Shown here: piece by piece, positions 39,092-46,684 of the stretch
Layout: each line of letters opens with the position of its first letter
Position numbering within the stretch: position 1 is the first letter of the stretch
NCBI GenBank assembly: GCA_029557215.1
Contig: JAKPQQ010000104.1
Coordinates: 1 to 49,791, forward strand
Reading direction: 5' to 3'
Length of the DNA stretch: 49,791 nt
DNA from: Fibrobacterota bacterium
Lineage (GTDB): Bacteria; Fibrobacterota; Fibrobacteria; UBA5070
Position numbers and translations under genes: made by a program
The notes under the pieces: generated by a model
What the model was told of the DNA's origin: nothing
Database searches by the model: none
The model's input: only the letters and a program-made list of their open reading frames with translations

Positions 39092-41023
39092 ATGTCTCCT
39101 TGCGATCCGCGGAATCGTCCGCGGCCATCTTCGCTTCTCGCGTCGCTGGGCGTGGTCGGACTCGTGCTTGCCGCCTTGGGGGCGCCCTCCCACGCCGCCG
39201 AACGGCTCGTCGACTGGAACGCCACCGTCCCCACCCTGGCCGGACGCTCCCTGGAAATTTCCGGGCGCAGCCGGGTCGTTGTGACGGATTCCGTTGGCTC
39301 CCTGGACGGGGCGGCCCTGGACCTTCGCTCCGACGACGTGTGGATCCATTTTCCCAACGTGAGGCCGTCGCGGCTGGATTCCCTGTACCGCCGCCAGATC
39401 CGCGTGGATGGCGAGCCCGCCGTGCCGGGACGCAACATCCGGATCGACCAGCACCTGCAGGGGAGCGTGGTCATCAGCCATGCATCGGGCTACAAGGCCA
39501 TCCGTGTCTTCGCCAAGACAGGACTTGTCGGCGATTCCCTGGCACTGGTGCCCGACACCTACCATCGTTCGGCGCAGCTGGGGAGCTTCGACGACAGGAT
39601 CCGGTCGTTCCGGCTCAAGCACGGCTACATGGCCACCCTGGCGCAGAACGAAGACGGCACCGGCGAGAGCCGGGTCTGGGTCGCCGACCGGCAGGACGTG
39701 GTGGTGGAGCAGCTTCCCGCCGCGCTCGACGGCAAGGTTTCGTTCGTGCGGGTGTTCCCGTGGCGGTGGACCGCCAAGAAGGGCTGGACCAACGGTCTGC
39801 CTGCCGCCGACGCCTTGAAGACCCACTGGTGGTACAACTGGGACAACGCGGCTGCGTCCACCTTGGACCAGGAATACGTGCCGATGCGCCACAACATGAA
39901 TTGGCCGGCCTACGCGAACATCAACACCAAGACGCAGGTCACGCACGCCTTGGGGCTCAACGAACCCGATCGTCCCGACCAGGCCAACGCCACCGTCGCG
40001 GCGGCCCTCGCCGCCTGGCCCGAGATGTTGAAGTCGGGGCTGCGGGTGGGGGCGCCCGCGCCGTCGGATGCATCGGCCGGAACCGACTGGCTGTTCGAAT
40101 TCATGCGCAAGGCCGATTCGCTGCGCTACCGGGTGGATTTCGTGCCGGTCCACTGGTACAAGGGAGGGCAAACGGCTTCGCAGTTCTACGGCTGGCTCAA
40201 GTGGGTGCATGAAAAGACCAAGCGCCCCGTCTGGGTCACCGAATGGAACAACGGCGCCAACTGGACCTGCTGCACGCCCACCTTGGAGGAGCAGGCCAAG
40301 ACCGTGGGCGAGATGATCCGCATGATGGACACGGCTCGGTTCGTGGAACGCTATTCCATCTACGAGTGGGTGGGCGAGACCCGGCAGATGTTCAGCGCCA
40401 ACCCCACCGTCCTGACTCGCGCCGGCGCCGCGTACCGCGACAACGTGTCCGCCATGGCCTACGACGACGACATGGCGAATCTTGTCCACGGGGCCTGCCT
40501 TTCTTCGCCCATCTCCCCGAACATCCAGCTGCGCGGAGCTTGGCACCAATCCCCCTACGCGACGGTGGAGCCGGGCGACACGGTGACCCTGTCCCCGTGG
40601 CCGTGGTCGGGCGGCACCTGGAAGTGGACGGGGCCGTCGGGATTCGCGTCGACCGAACGCACGGTGGTGGTCCCCGTGGTGGACGCCTCCAAGGCGGGAA
40701 CCTACCTGGCCGAGCACGTGAACGCCTCCGGATGCAGGAGCCGTCTGGCCTTCGAGGTGGGGCTGCGGTCGACCTCGACGATTTCCGTCCGTCCATCCGC
40801 GGTCGGGGCCTGGATCGAGGCGGGGCGGCTGCACCTGGCGGGCGATGGTCGCGCGACGGTGGTGGCGACCGATCTGCGGGGCGCGGTCCTGGGGCGCGGC
40901 GAGCTGACCGGGCGTGGCGTGGTGGATCTGCGTCCGTGGGCTGCGCGCGGGTGCATGGTGGTGTGGGTGGAACGACCCGGGAGCGCCACCTGGACGGCCA
41001 AGGTGGCCGGGCCGTGGCGGTGA
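39092..41023 (+). CDS. Secreted GH128-type glycoside hydrolase (putative beta-1,3-glucanase)
   Basis: A 643-aa exported enzyme. GGAGGG lies 7 nt before ATG 39092, and the signal peptide spans about 14-36 (LASLGVVGLVLAALGAPSHA). Residues of about 40-200 are an N-terminal beta-domain. Residues of about 210-460 are a GH128 (Glyco_hydro_cc) barrel: acid/base Glu291 in LGLNEPDRPDQANATVAA, FVPVHWYKGG, and nucleophile Glu384 in PVWVTEWNNGANWTCC. A Pro/Gly Ig-like region follows, and the last 80 residues (ATDLRGAVLGRGELTGRG) resemble the C-terminal domains of the GH5 and sugar dehydrogenase proteins here. GH128 members hydrolyse beta-1,3-glucans. Confidence 0.85.
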   Translation: MSPCDPRNRPRPSSLLASLGVVGLVLAALGAPSHAAERLVDWNATVPTLAGRSLEISGRSRVVVTDSVGSLDGAALDLRSDDVWIHFPNVRPSRLDSLYRRQIRVDGEPAVPGRNIRIDQHLQGSVVISHASGYKAIRVFAKTGLVGDSLALVPDTYHRSAQLGSFDDRIRSFRLKHGYMATLAQNEDGTGESRVWVADRQDVVVEQLPAALDGKVSFVRVFPWRWTAKKGWTNGLPAADALKTHWWYNWDNAAASTLDQEYVPMRHNMNWPAYANINTKTQVTHALGLNEPDRPDQANATVAAALAAWPEMLKSGLRVGAPAPSDASAGTDWLFEFMRKADSLRYRVDFVPVHWYKGGQTASQFYGWLKWVHEKTKRPVWVTEWNNGANWTCCTPTLEEQAKTVGEMIRMMDTARFVERYSIYEWVGETRQMFSANPTVLTRAGAAYRDNVSAMAYDDDMANLVHGACLSSPISPNIQLRGAWHQSPYATVEPGDTVTLSPWPWSGGTWKWTGPSGFASTERTVVVPVVDASKAGTYLAEHVNASGCRSRLAFEVGLRSTSTISVRPSAVGAWIEAGRLHLAGDGRATVVATDLRGAVLGRGELTGRGVVDLRPWAARGCMVVWVERPGSATWTAKVAGPWR

Positions 41024-41065
41024 CCAGGAGCGGTCGGTCGGCGCCGTGAAATGGTATCATGCAAG

Positions 41066-41800
41066 ATGATGGACCACTCATCCGACTCCGCGACCAGCCC
41101 TTGGGCCGAGCTTGCTTCCGTGTGGGAAGAACTGTTCCCGTTGCGTTCCGAGCGGGTGGACATGTGCCGTTCCCTGGTCGCACCGGGCCTGGCCGTGCTC
41201 GATGCCGGTTGCGGCACCGGGGCGCTGGTCCGGGCCTTGGTCGCCCAAGGTGTGGATGCCTACGGGTTCGACCTGGATCCGGGGTTCGTCGCGCACGCCC
41301 GCGAACAGGCGGACGACGATTCCGGTCGCGTGGTGCTTTGGGATCTGCGCGAGATCTCGACGGTTCTGCCCGGAAAGGCGTTCGGACTGATCGTCTGCCT
41401 GGGGCAGACGTTTCCCCATTTGTTGACGGATTCCGCCGTCCGCTCGTTCCTGGCCGGAGCCTCCGAACGGCTGGAGCCGGGTGGTCGCTTGGCGATCCAG
41501 GTCGTGGCCGATCGCGACGAACATCCGGTGAGGTCGCTTCCATCGCTGCAAGCGGGCGAAATCCGCCTGGACCGGCGACGGATCCTGACAGGTCCGGACC
41601 GTGTGGTCTTCGAGCTGGATGTGCATGGTCGCACGGGGAACCTGGGGTGGAAGGTGGAGCAACGGCGCTGGACACCCGACGCGCTTGCAGGGTTCGGGAT
41701 TTCGGTGGGGCTGCGATCGGAATCCGTGTGGGCGGACGAATCGAGGCGGGATTGGACCGGAGTCGAACCCGGCTGGATCCTGGTGCTTCGCAAGGATTGA
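41066..41800 (+). CDS. SAM-dependent class I methyltransferase
   Basis: A 244-aa soluble methyltransferase. Motif I is LAVLDAGCGTGALVRALVAQ, and the acidic end of strand 2 is YGFDLDPGFVAHAREQ. Motif II region is FGLIVCLGQTFPHLLTD, and motif III is RLEPGGRLAIQVVADRDE. The substrate is not indicated. Three in-frame starts are possible (41051, 41066, 41069); none has a strong ribosome-binding site, and I take the ATG pair at 41066. It is 42 bp after the GH128 gene, possibly in the same transcript. Confidence 0.85.
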   Translation: MMDHSSDSATSPWAELASVWEELFPLRSERVDMCRSLVAPGLAVLDAGCGTGALVRALVAQGVDAYGFDLDPGFVAHAREQADDDSGRVVLWDLREISTVLPGKAFGLIVCLGQTFPHLLTDSAVRSFLAGASERLEPGGRLAIQVVADRDEHPVRSLPSLQAGEIRLDRRRILTGPDRVVFELDVHGRTGNLGWKVEQRRWTPDALAGFGISVGLRSESVWADESRRDWTGVEPGWILVLRKD

Positions 41801-41867
41801 TCCATCGTCTCGCTCCGCGTGCGCCAGGATTTGCATTTTGGTGGATGTCGACGCGGAGGTGTTGGTC

Positions 41868-42959
41868 GTGCGAAGTCGCCTTCTCTTGCGCATGCTAGGA
41901 TGGAATCCCTGCGCTCGGATCTCCAGGAAGCTGATTCCCCGCGGCTCGTTGCGGAGCGGTTTGATCGTGGCCGTGTCGGTGGCTGGTTGCGCCGTGGCGG
42001 TTTCTGGCGAGGAGCCCCTCGACGTCCTCCCCTTGGACACCGCCGCCGCGCCCAACGCTTCGACGGATTTCGTTGACGAGGATGTCCCCTTCGATGCGCC
42101 CCCGGCGAAGGATCCCGTGCTGGAACGGCCCTCCCGGTTGCCGGATCGGATCCAGGCGCAGGTTCGATCCGACGGCAAACCACCCAAGGCCGCCAAGACC
42201 CGCAAGAAGAAACGCCGAGGCTTGGTCGGGCCGGGAATCGTGGACATCCCCGCCGGATGCTTCCTGATGGGAAGCCCCGACGGAGTAGGGTCGGACAACG
42301 AACACCCTCGCCACGAGGTGTGCCTGTCCGCTTTCCGGATGGACCGCCTGCCCGTGTTGCAATCCGAGTTCGAGGCGGCGACGGGAACCAGCCCGTGGAC
42401 GCTGTGCAACGGGGCGACCTGTTCCAGTCCCGATCCGGATCTGCCTGCGTGGTACGTGACCTGGAACGAGGCCGACTCCTTTTGTCGGGCCAAAGGCGGT
42501 CGGTTGCCGACGGAAGCCGAGTTCGAGTACGCCGCACGCGCCGGGGATTCGGGGATCTACCTGTGGGGCGATACGCTTTCCAAGGCCTGCGACCATGCCA
42601 ATTTCGCCGATCTGACCCTGTTGAAGATGCTCCCCGGATGGTCGGCTTTCCCGTGCAGCGACGGCCATGCGCTCATCGCCGCGGCGGGGGGGCGAAAGCC
42701 GAACAAATGGGGGCTGCACGACATGGCCGGCAACGTCTGGCAGTGGACCGCCGACTGGTACGCCGCGGATTGGTACTCCAAGAGCCCGGCGCGCGACCCC
42801 AAGGGTCCCCAGGACGGCACGGGGCGGGTGATGCGTGGCGGAAGCTGGTTGAACGGCCCGACCGGCGGGCGAGTGGCCTATCGGGACGGATTCCGTCCCG
42901 ACGAGCGGTACTCCGGCGCGATCGGTTTCCGTTGCGTCCATCCGGCTGCGGTTCGCTGA
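41868..42959 (+). CDS. Formylglycine-generating enzyme (SUMF1/FGE-sulfatase) domain lipoprotein-like protein
   Basis: A 363-aa protein from GTG 41868, chosen because GGAGG lies 8 nt upstream; ATG 41892 is in frame but has no site. The N-terminus is basic then hydrophobic (GLIVAVSVAGCAVAVSGEEP), with Cys in a possible lipobox. A Lys-rich linker (TRKKKRRG) follows. The FGE-sulfatase domain covers about 120-360: FLMGSPDGVGSDNEHPRHEV, GRLPTEAEFEYAARAG, GLHDMAGNVWQWTADW, and VMRGGSWLNGPTGGRVAYRD. True FGEs need two active cysteines near the C-terminus; here only FRCVH is evident, so it is more likely a non-catalytic or sugar-binding homologue. Confidence 0.82.
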   Translation: MRSRLLLRMLGWNPCARISRKLIPRGSLRSGLIVAVSVAGCAVAVSGEEPLDVLPLDTAAAPNASTDFVDEDVPFDAPPAKDPVLERPSRLPDRIQAQVRSDGKPPKAAKTRKKKRRGLVGPGIVDIPAGCFLMGSPDGVGSDNEHPRHEVCLSAFRMDRLPVLQSEFEAATGTSPWTLCNGATCSSPDPDLPAWYVTWNEADSFCRAKGGRLPTEAEFEYAARAGDSGIYLWGDTLSKACDHANFADLTLLKMLPGWSAFPCSDGHALIAAAGGRKPNKWGLHDMAGNVWQWTADWYAADWYSKSPARDPKGPQDGTGRVMRGGSWLNGPTGGRVAYRDGFRPDERYSGAIGFRCVHPAAVR

Positions 42960-42972
42960 AGGATCGCGACAT

Positions 42973-43018
42973 GGCATCCGAACGCGGGATCGCCGTCGTC
43001 TGGTGCGTTCCGGATGCC
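42973..43018. terminator. Stem-loop between convergent genes
   Basis: GGCATCCGAACGC (42973-42985) pairs with GCGTTCCGGATGCC (43005-43018), with one bulged base and a 19-nt loop. It lies between the FGE-like gene and the facing kinase gene. There is no T-run, so its terminator role is uncertain. Confidence 0.4.
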
Positions 43019-43028
43019 CCGATCCGGA

Positions 43029-44327
43029 TCAGTCCGGATCGTCGGGGATCCGGAACCTGAACAACGCTCCTTGCCCGGGTTTGCCTTCGGCCTGGATGCT
43101 GCCGCCGTGCATTTCCAGGATGCGGCGAGTCATCGCGAGTCCGACTCCCTGTCCGGGAAGGCCGTCGTCGTTCTTCTCGTGCTGGAAGATGCCGAACAGC
43201 TTGTCGCTCGACTCCGGATCGAATCCGGCACCGTTGTCTTCCACGCAGAAATCCCCGTCGCGGAAGTAGACCTTCACGCAGGCCGACTGGCTCTCGGACG
43301 TGAATTTCGCCGCGTTGGAGAGCAGATTCTGCCAGACCTGGCGCAGGAGGTCGGCGTCGCAGACGCACCCTGGGATCGGGTCCAGGAAGAACGAAATGGT
43401 CCGTTCGGGATGGATGCTCTTGATCTCGCTCCAGATCCGGTGGACCATGCCCGTGTGGGCCTCGGGAGAAAGGGGGCGCAGATCCAGGGCGGCTTCGCCC
43501 AGCAGGCAGAGCCTGTGGAGGGCGCCGTGCATGGTTTCCATCCGTTCGCAGCCCGACGAGATCCGGAAGGCCGTCCACCGGGGTTCCGGATCGTCGACGG
43601 AAAAGCTCGCGGAAAACTCCCGGGACGCCTCGACCAGATCCTGGATCGAGGCCTTCATGGAGGTGGCGACTTCGTCGACGGAACGATGCAGGCGTTCGCG
43701 GCTTTTGACCAGGGCCTCCGTCCGGCGCGCGACCTTGTCTTCCAGCTCGTTGGTGAACCCGTGGAGCGCGGCTTCGTTGTCCCGGCGGGCGGAAAGGTCG
43801 GTGGCGGCGAGCGTCAGAAGATGTCGCAGCAGGCCCAGCGGAGTGGAAATGAACAACATTCCGTGCGCGGTCAGCACGGCGATGTGCAGCACGGCGGTTT
43901 CGATCGACGGGGTGGCGTTCTCCAGGATGCCGAACCGCTCTCCGAGCGTCATCGCGAGGATGTTCAGAAGGCTCGCCGAACCGATGAACAAGGCGGGTCG
44001 GATGCCCAGCAGGAAGGCCGCGGTGTGGATGGCCGCCACGGGAAGGAGGCAGATGGGGTGGCTCAATCCACCCAGTTCCCACGGGGCGGCCAGGGAGAAC
44101 AGCGCCAGCGGCAGGATGAACGCGAACGATCGGGTGCGGGTATCCCGTCCGGAGAGCAGGGCGGGAGCCGCAACGATCGCGAGGAGGACGCTGAAGGTCA
44201 GCCAGCTGGAGGAAAGCCCGCTGGCGAGCGCCAGCGCGAACTGGATGGCGGCGATGGACAGGATCTGCCATGCGGCGGAACGGAGCAGTTTCTCCTGGGC
44301 TTGGGCGACGGAATCGAACGGCGTCAC
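43029..44327 (-). CDS. Membrane histidine-kinase-like protein with ATPase domain but no canonical H-box
   Basis: A 432-aa protein starting at GTG 44327 (GTGA overlap with the gene before). About six hydrophobic helices span 20-185 (LSIAAIQFALALASG, FAFILPLALFSLAAPWELGG). A coiled coil follows (NELEDKVARRTEALVKSRER). Where the phospho-acceptor helix should be, the sequence reads LHRSVDEVATSMKASIQDLV, which is not a normal H-box. The C-terminus is a good HATPase_c domain: N-box RQVWQNLLSNAAKF, G1 VEDNGAGFDPES, F-box LFGIFQHEK, and G2 GQGVGLAMTRRILEMHGG. It probably phosphorylates the histidine of the partner protein encoded directly upstream (inference). Confidence 0.8.
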   Translation of the reverse strand: MTPFDSVAQAQEKLLRSAAWQILSIAAIQFALALASGLSSSWLTFSVLLAIVAAPALLSGRDTRTRSFAFILPLALFSLAAPWELGGLSHPICLLPVAAIHTAAFLLGIRPALFIGSASLLNILAMTLGERFGILENATPSIETAVLHIAVLTAHGMLFISTPLGLLRHLLTLAATDLSARRDNEAALHGFTNELEDKVARRTEALVKSRERLHRSVDEVATSMKASIQDLVEASREFSASFSVDDPEPRWTAFRISSGCERMETMHGALHRLCLLGEAALDLRPLSPEAHTGMVHRIWSEIKSIHPERTISFFLDPIPGCVCDADLLRQVWQNLLSNAAKFTSESQSACVKVYFRDGDFCVEDNGAGFDPESSDKLFGIFQHEKNDDGLPGQGVGLAMTRRILEMHGGSIQAEGKPGQGALFRFRIPDDPD

Positions 44328-45214
44328 GAGTCGGCCTGGCCGCGGGTGTGCCGCAACGTTTCCTTGATGTCGGATTCCAGCTTGGCCACGCCCATCTGGA
44401 TCCTCGCCAGAAGCTGTTTCTGGTGGGACGACAGGTCCGCCGATTCCAGGGTCGCGGCATGGGTCTGGATGGATCGCAACGGCGTGCGCAGGTCGTGGGA
44501 CAACGCGGAAGAAAACGCCTTGAGATCGGAGTTCGCGAGTTCGAGCTCGCGGGTGCGGGTTTTGACTTCGCGGGCCAGAAGCGATTGCTTTTCTTCCAGG
44601 CGAAGGATGGAAAGCTCCAGGGCCGCCTTTTCCTGTTCGATCAGCCTGACCCCGGAAAGCAGGCCGTGCAAGGGAATGATCAAGGCGCATCCAGATACGA
44701 AGATCAGAGTCACCAGGACCCGTGCCCAGACCGACGAAGGTGGATTGGGATGCGGGAGCAGATCCATCCGCGTGGCGAAGTAGGCCAGGAACAGGAACGC
44801 CAGCGACACGATGCCGACCCGGTAGGCGATCTTGGTTCCCAGGAGGTATCCGCTCAGGACGACCATCAGGATGGGGATCGGTGTCGCCGGGGACAGGATT
44901 CCGTTGGCCAGCGTGCCCCCCACGAACATCCAAAAGAACGTCGCGATCAGCACGATGGAAAAGACGCGATCCTTGCGTTGGCGCCAGAGCAGGTACTGGA
45001 TGGCCGTGCCCACGGTGAGGACGATCGGAGGAACCAGCCCGCTCAATCGGATGGGGTTCGGATCCAGGAAGAACAGCACGATCGAACCGAAGTTGAGCAC
45101 GACGGTGCAGACGAGATAGGCTCCCAGAAGGCTGTGTCGGAGATCCGCATCGTGGTCGACAAGACCGAAATGCTTGGGAGGCTTTGGGATCGAGGGCATG
45201 CTGCCGTCAAACAT
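44324..45214 (-). CDS. Membrane protein with HisKA phospho-acceptor domain but no ATPase domain
   Basis: A 296-aa protein. About six hydrophobic helices occupy 28-188 (LLGAYLVCTVVLNFGSIVLF, IPILMVVLSGYLLGTKIAYR). A coiled coil at 190-230 follows, then a canonical H-box with His240 in FSSALSHDLRTPLRSIQ. The chain ends 56 residues later (HTRGQADS), so the catalytic HATPase_c domain is absent. The missing half is encoded by the next gene, which overlaps by GTGA. This is either a split kinase or a phosphotransfer membrane protein. Its start, ATG 45214, overlaps the lytic transglycosylase stop by 8 bp. Confidence 0.82.
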   Translation of the reverse strand: MFDGSMPSIPKPPKHFGLVDHDADLRHSLLGAYLVCTVVLNFGSIVLFFLDPNPIRLSGLVPPIVLTVGTAIQYLLWRQRKDRVFSIVLIATFFWMFVGGTLANGILSPATPIPILMVVLSGYLLGTKIAYRVGIVSLAFLFLAYFATRMDLLPHPNPPSSVWARVLVTLIFVSGCALIIPLHGLLSGVRLIEQEKAALELSILRLEEKQSLLAREVKTRTRELELANSDLKAFSSALSHDLRTPLRSIQTHAATLESADLSSHQKQLLARIQMGVAKLESDIKETLRHTRGQADS

Positions 45215-45968
45215 AGGCAGGCTTCCCCGTCGATCGTCCGGCTTTGCAAGGTCGGTGAGCGAACCTGACCGCAGGATGCGTTCCGGCGGACGACTGGTCC
45301 TCCACGGCCTCGCGGGAATGCCGGAGCAGGATCTCGTATCTGGTGTACACTTTCCGGTAGTAGGCCTCGGGGAGCTCGATTTCGCCGCGAAGCGCCGATT
45401 CCAGGGCCGTCTCGCCGACGTTGTAGGCCATGATCCCCAACCGGAGGTCGCCGTAGCGGTGAACCATCTGGAGCAGATAGGCCACGCCGACGGCGAGATT
45501 CACCCCGGGATCGAGCAGATCTTCGCGATCGGGCAGTTCGATCCCCATCCGCAGCGCGGTGGCCCGGGCGGTGGATGGCTTGACCTGCATGACCCCGACG
45601 GCTCCCGAAGCGGCGCCCGATGTGAACTTGCCGGTGGCGTTGAAATCGCCCTGGCTTTCGGTCAGGACCACAGCCAGGATCAGGAGAGGATCGAAGTTGT
45701 ACAGCCTGGAGTTGCGATCGATTTCGGAGGCGAGCCGCGAGATCTGCGATGCCGGAATCCGTCCGTTCGAGGCCGTCGCCAGCGCGTCCCGCACCAGCAA
45801 TCGTCGGGAGAGATCCTCCTGGTGGCGCGAGAGCGAATCCAACCGGGACTGGATGCGCGCGATCTCCCGCCGGGTTTCGGCGGTGCGGGCGCCCAGCGAG
45901 ATCGCCAAGGCGGAGTCTCCGAGCAGGACCAGGACCAGGACCGTCAACGCGATCGTGGTGGGAGTCAT
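45207..45968 (-). CDS. Membrane-anchored lytic transglycosylase (SLT domain)
   Basis: A 253-aa protein. One N-terminal helix (TIALTVLVLVLLGDSALAI) anchors it, followed by a coiled coil (RREIARIQSRLDSLSRHQED). The goose-lysozyme-like SLT domain covers about 95-225: catalytic Glu in ILAVVLTESQGDFNATGK, GAVGVMQVKPSTARATA, LLDPGVNLAVGVAYLLQM and LRLGIMAYNVGE. It cleaves peptidoglycan glycan strands to 1,6-anhydromuropeptides in the periplasm. The start ATG 45968 has only weak AGGA upstream. It lies 32 bp after the STAS gene and overlaps the kinase gene that follows. Confidence 0.88.
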   Translation of the reverse strand: MTPTTIALTVLVLVLLGDSALAISLGARTAETRREIARIQSRLDSLSRHQEDLSRRLLVRDALATASNGRIPASQISRLASEIDRNSRLYNFDPLLILAVVLTESQGDFNATGKFTSGAASGAVGVMQVKPSTARATALRMGIELPDREDLLDPGVNLAVGVAYLLQMVHRYGDLRLGIMAYNVGETALESALRGEIELPEAYYRKVYTRYEILLRHSREAVEDQSSAGTHPAVRFAHRPCKAGRSTGKPAYV

Positions 45969-46000
45969 GGTCAGTGTCCAGATCCTGGAACGGACAGGTG

Positions 46001-46684
46001 TCACTTCGATTGTTCCGAAGCGGAGACGGAGGAATCGGGTTTTGGGGGAGCGGGAGGAACGCTTGGCCTCGGGCGGGGAAGCCTGCGCTTGGATGCATCC
46101 AGCAGGCCGAGGTCTTCCAACGGTTTCAGGCGGGCTTCGTAGTTGCGCACCAGCGCCCGGGAGCGCGCTTCCTCGCTGCGCAGGCGCTCGAGTTCGGCGC
46201 CTTCCGCCTGCAGCGTGCGGAACTGCCACAGGACCAGCACCATGAGGGTGGCCATCCAGCCCGCCAGGATCGCGCCGAGCCCGATCGCCACGGGCGCCGC
46301 CAGACGGAATCCGGTGCGCCTGGACCATTTGAATCCGCGGCCCTGGAATCCGGTGGCCAGAAGGCTCGCCAGGCTCGGGTGGATCTGGAACAGGTTGCGC
46401 CAGGGTTCCAGGCGGGACAGGACTTCGTCGGCCGTCACCAGGAGCGCGAGTTCTCCGCCGGATCCGCGCAGGTCGGATTCCAGGGACAGGATCTGCAGCA
46501 CGGCCTCGTCGGAAATCGACATCACGCGCAGAAGGTCCAGCACCACCGAACGACGGTTTTCGGCAAGCGAATGGACCTTGTTGCGCAGCGCGGCGCCGGA
46601 ATCCGCGTCCAGCCGCCCCGAAGGCGCGATCACCAACAGGCCCGAGGTCTCGTACAGGCTGAAATCGAGACGATCGGGGGTCAA
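46001..46684 (-). CDS. STAS-domain protein with C-terminal membrane helix and coiled coil
   Basis: A 227-aa protein with an unusual layout. Residues 1-105 are a STAS (anti-sigma-factor-antagonist-like) domain: GLLVIAPSGRLDADSGAALR and SVVLDLLRVMSISDEAVLQI, where the usual phospho-Ser/Thr site D-S/T is SISDE. A hydrophobic helix (VAIGLGAILAGWMATLMVLV, about 140-160) and a coiled coil follow, then a Pro-rich tail. STAS domains normally bind kinases or anti-sigma factors in the cytosol; here the domain is tethered to the membrane. The start is TTG 46684 in TTGA, with GAGGA 7 nt upstream, coupled to the GH57-like gene. Confidence 0.82.
   Translation of the reverse strand: MTPDRLDFSLYETSGLLVIAPSGRLDADSGAALRNKVHSLAENRRSVVLDLLRVMSISDEAVLQILSLESDLRGSGGELALLVTADEVLSRLEPWRNLFQIHPSLASLLATGFQGRGFKWSRRTGFRLAAPVAIGLGAILAGWMATLMVLVLWQFRTLQAEGAELERLRSEEARSRALVRNYEARLKPLEDLGLLDASKRRLPRPRPSVPPAPPKPDSSVSASEQSK

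Noticed and set aside
39086..42977. Large minus-strand frames (582, 427, 471, 425 and 360 aa) opposite GH128, the methyltransferase and the FGE-like gene
   Set aside because: They are antisense shadows without motifs; the plus-strand genes have catalytic or fold signatures and, mostly, ribosome-binding sites.
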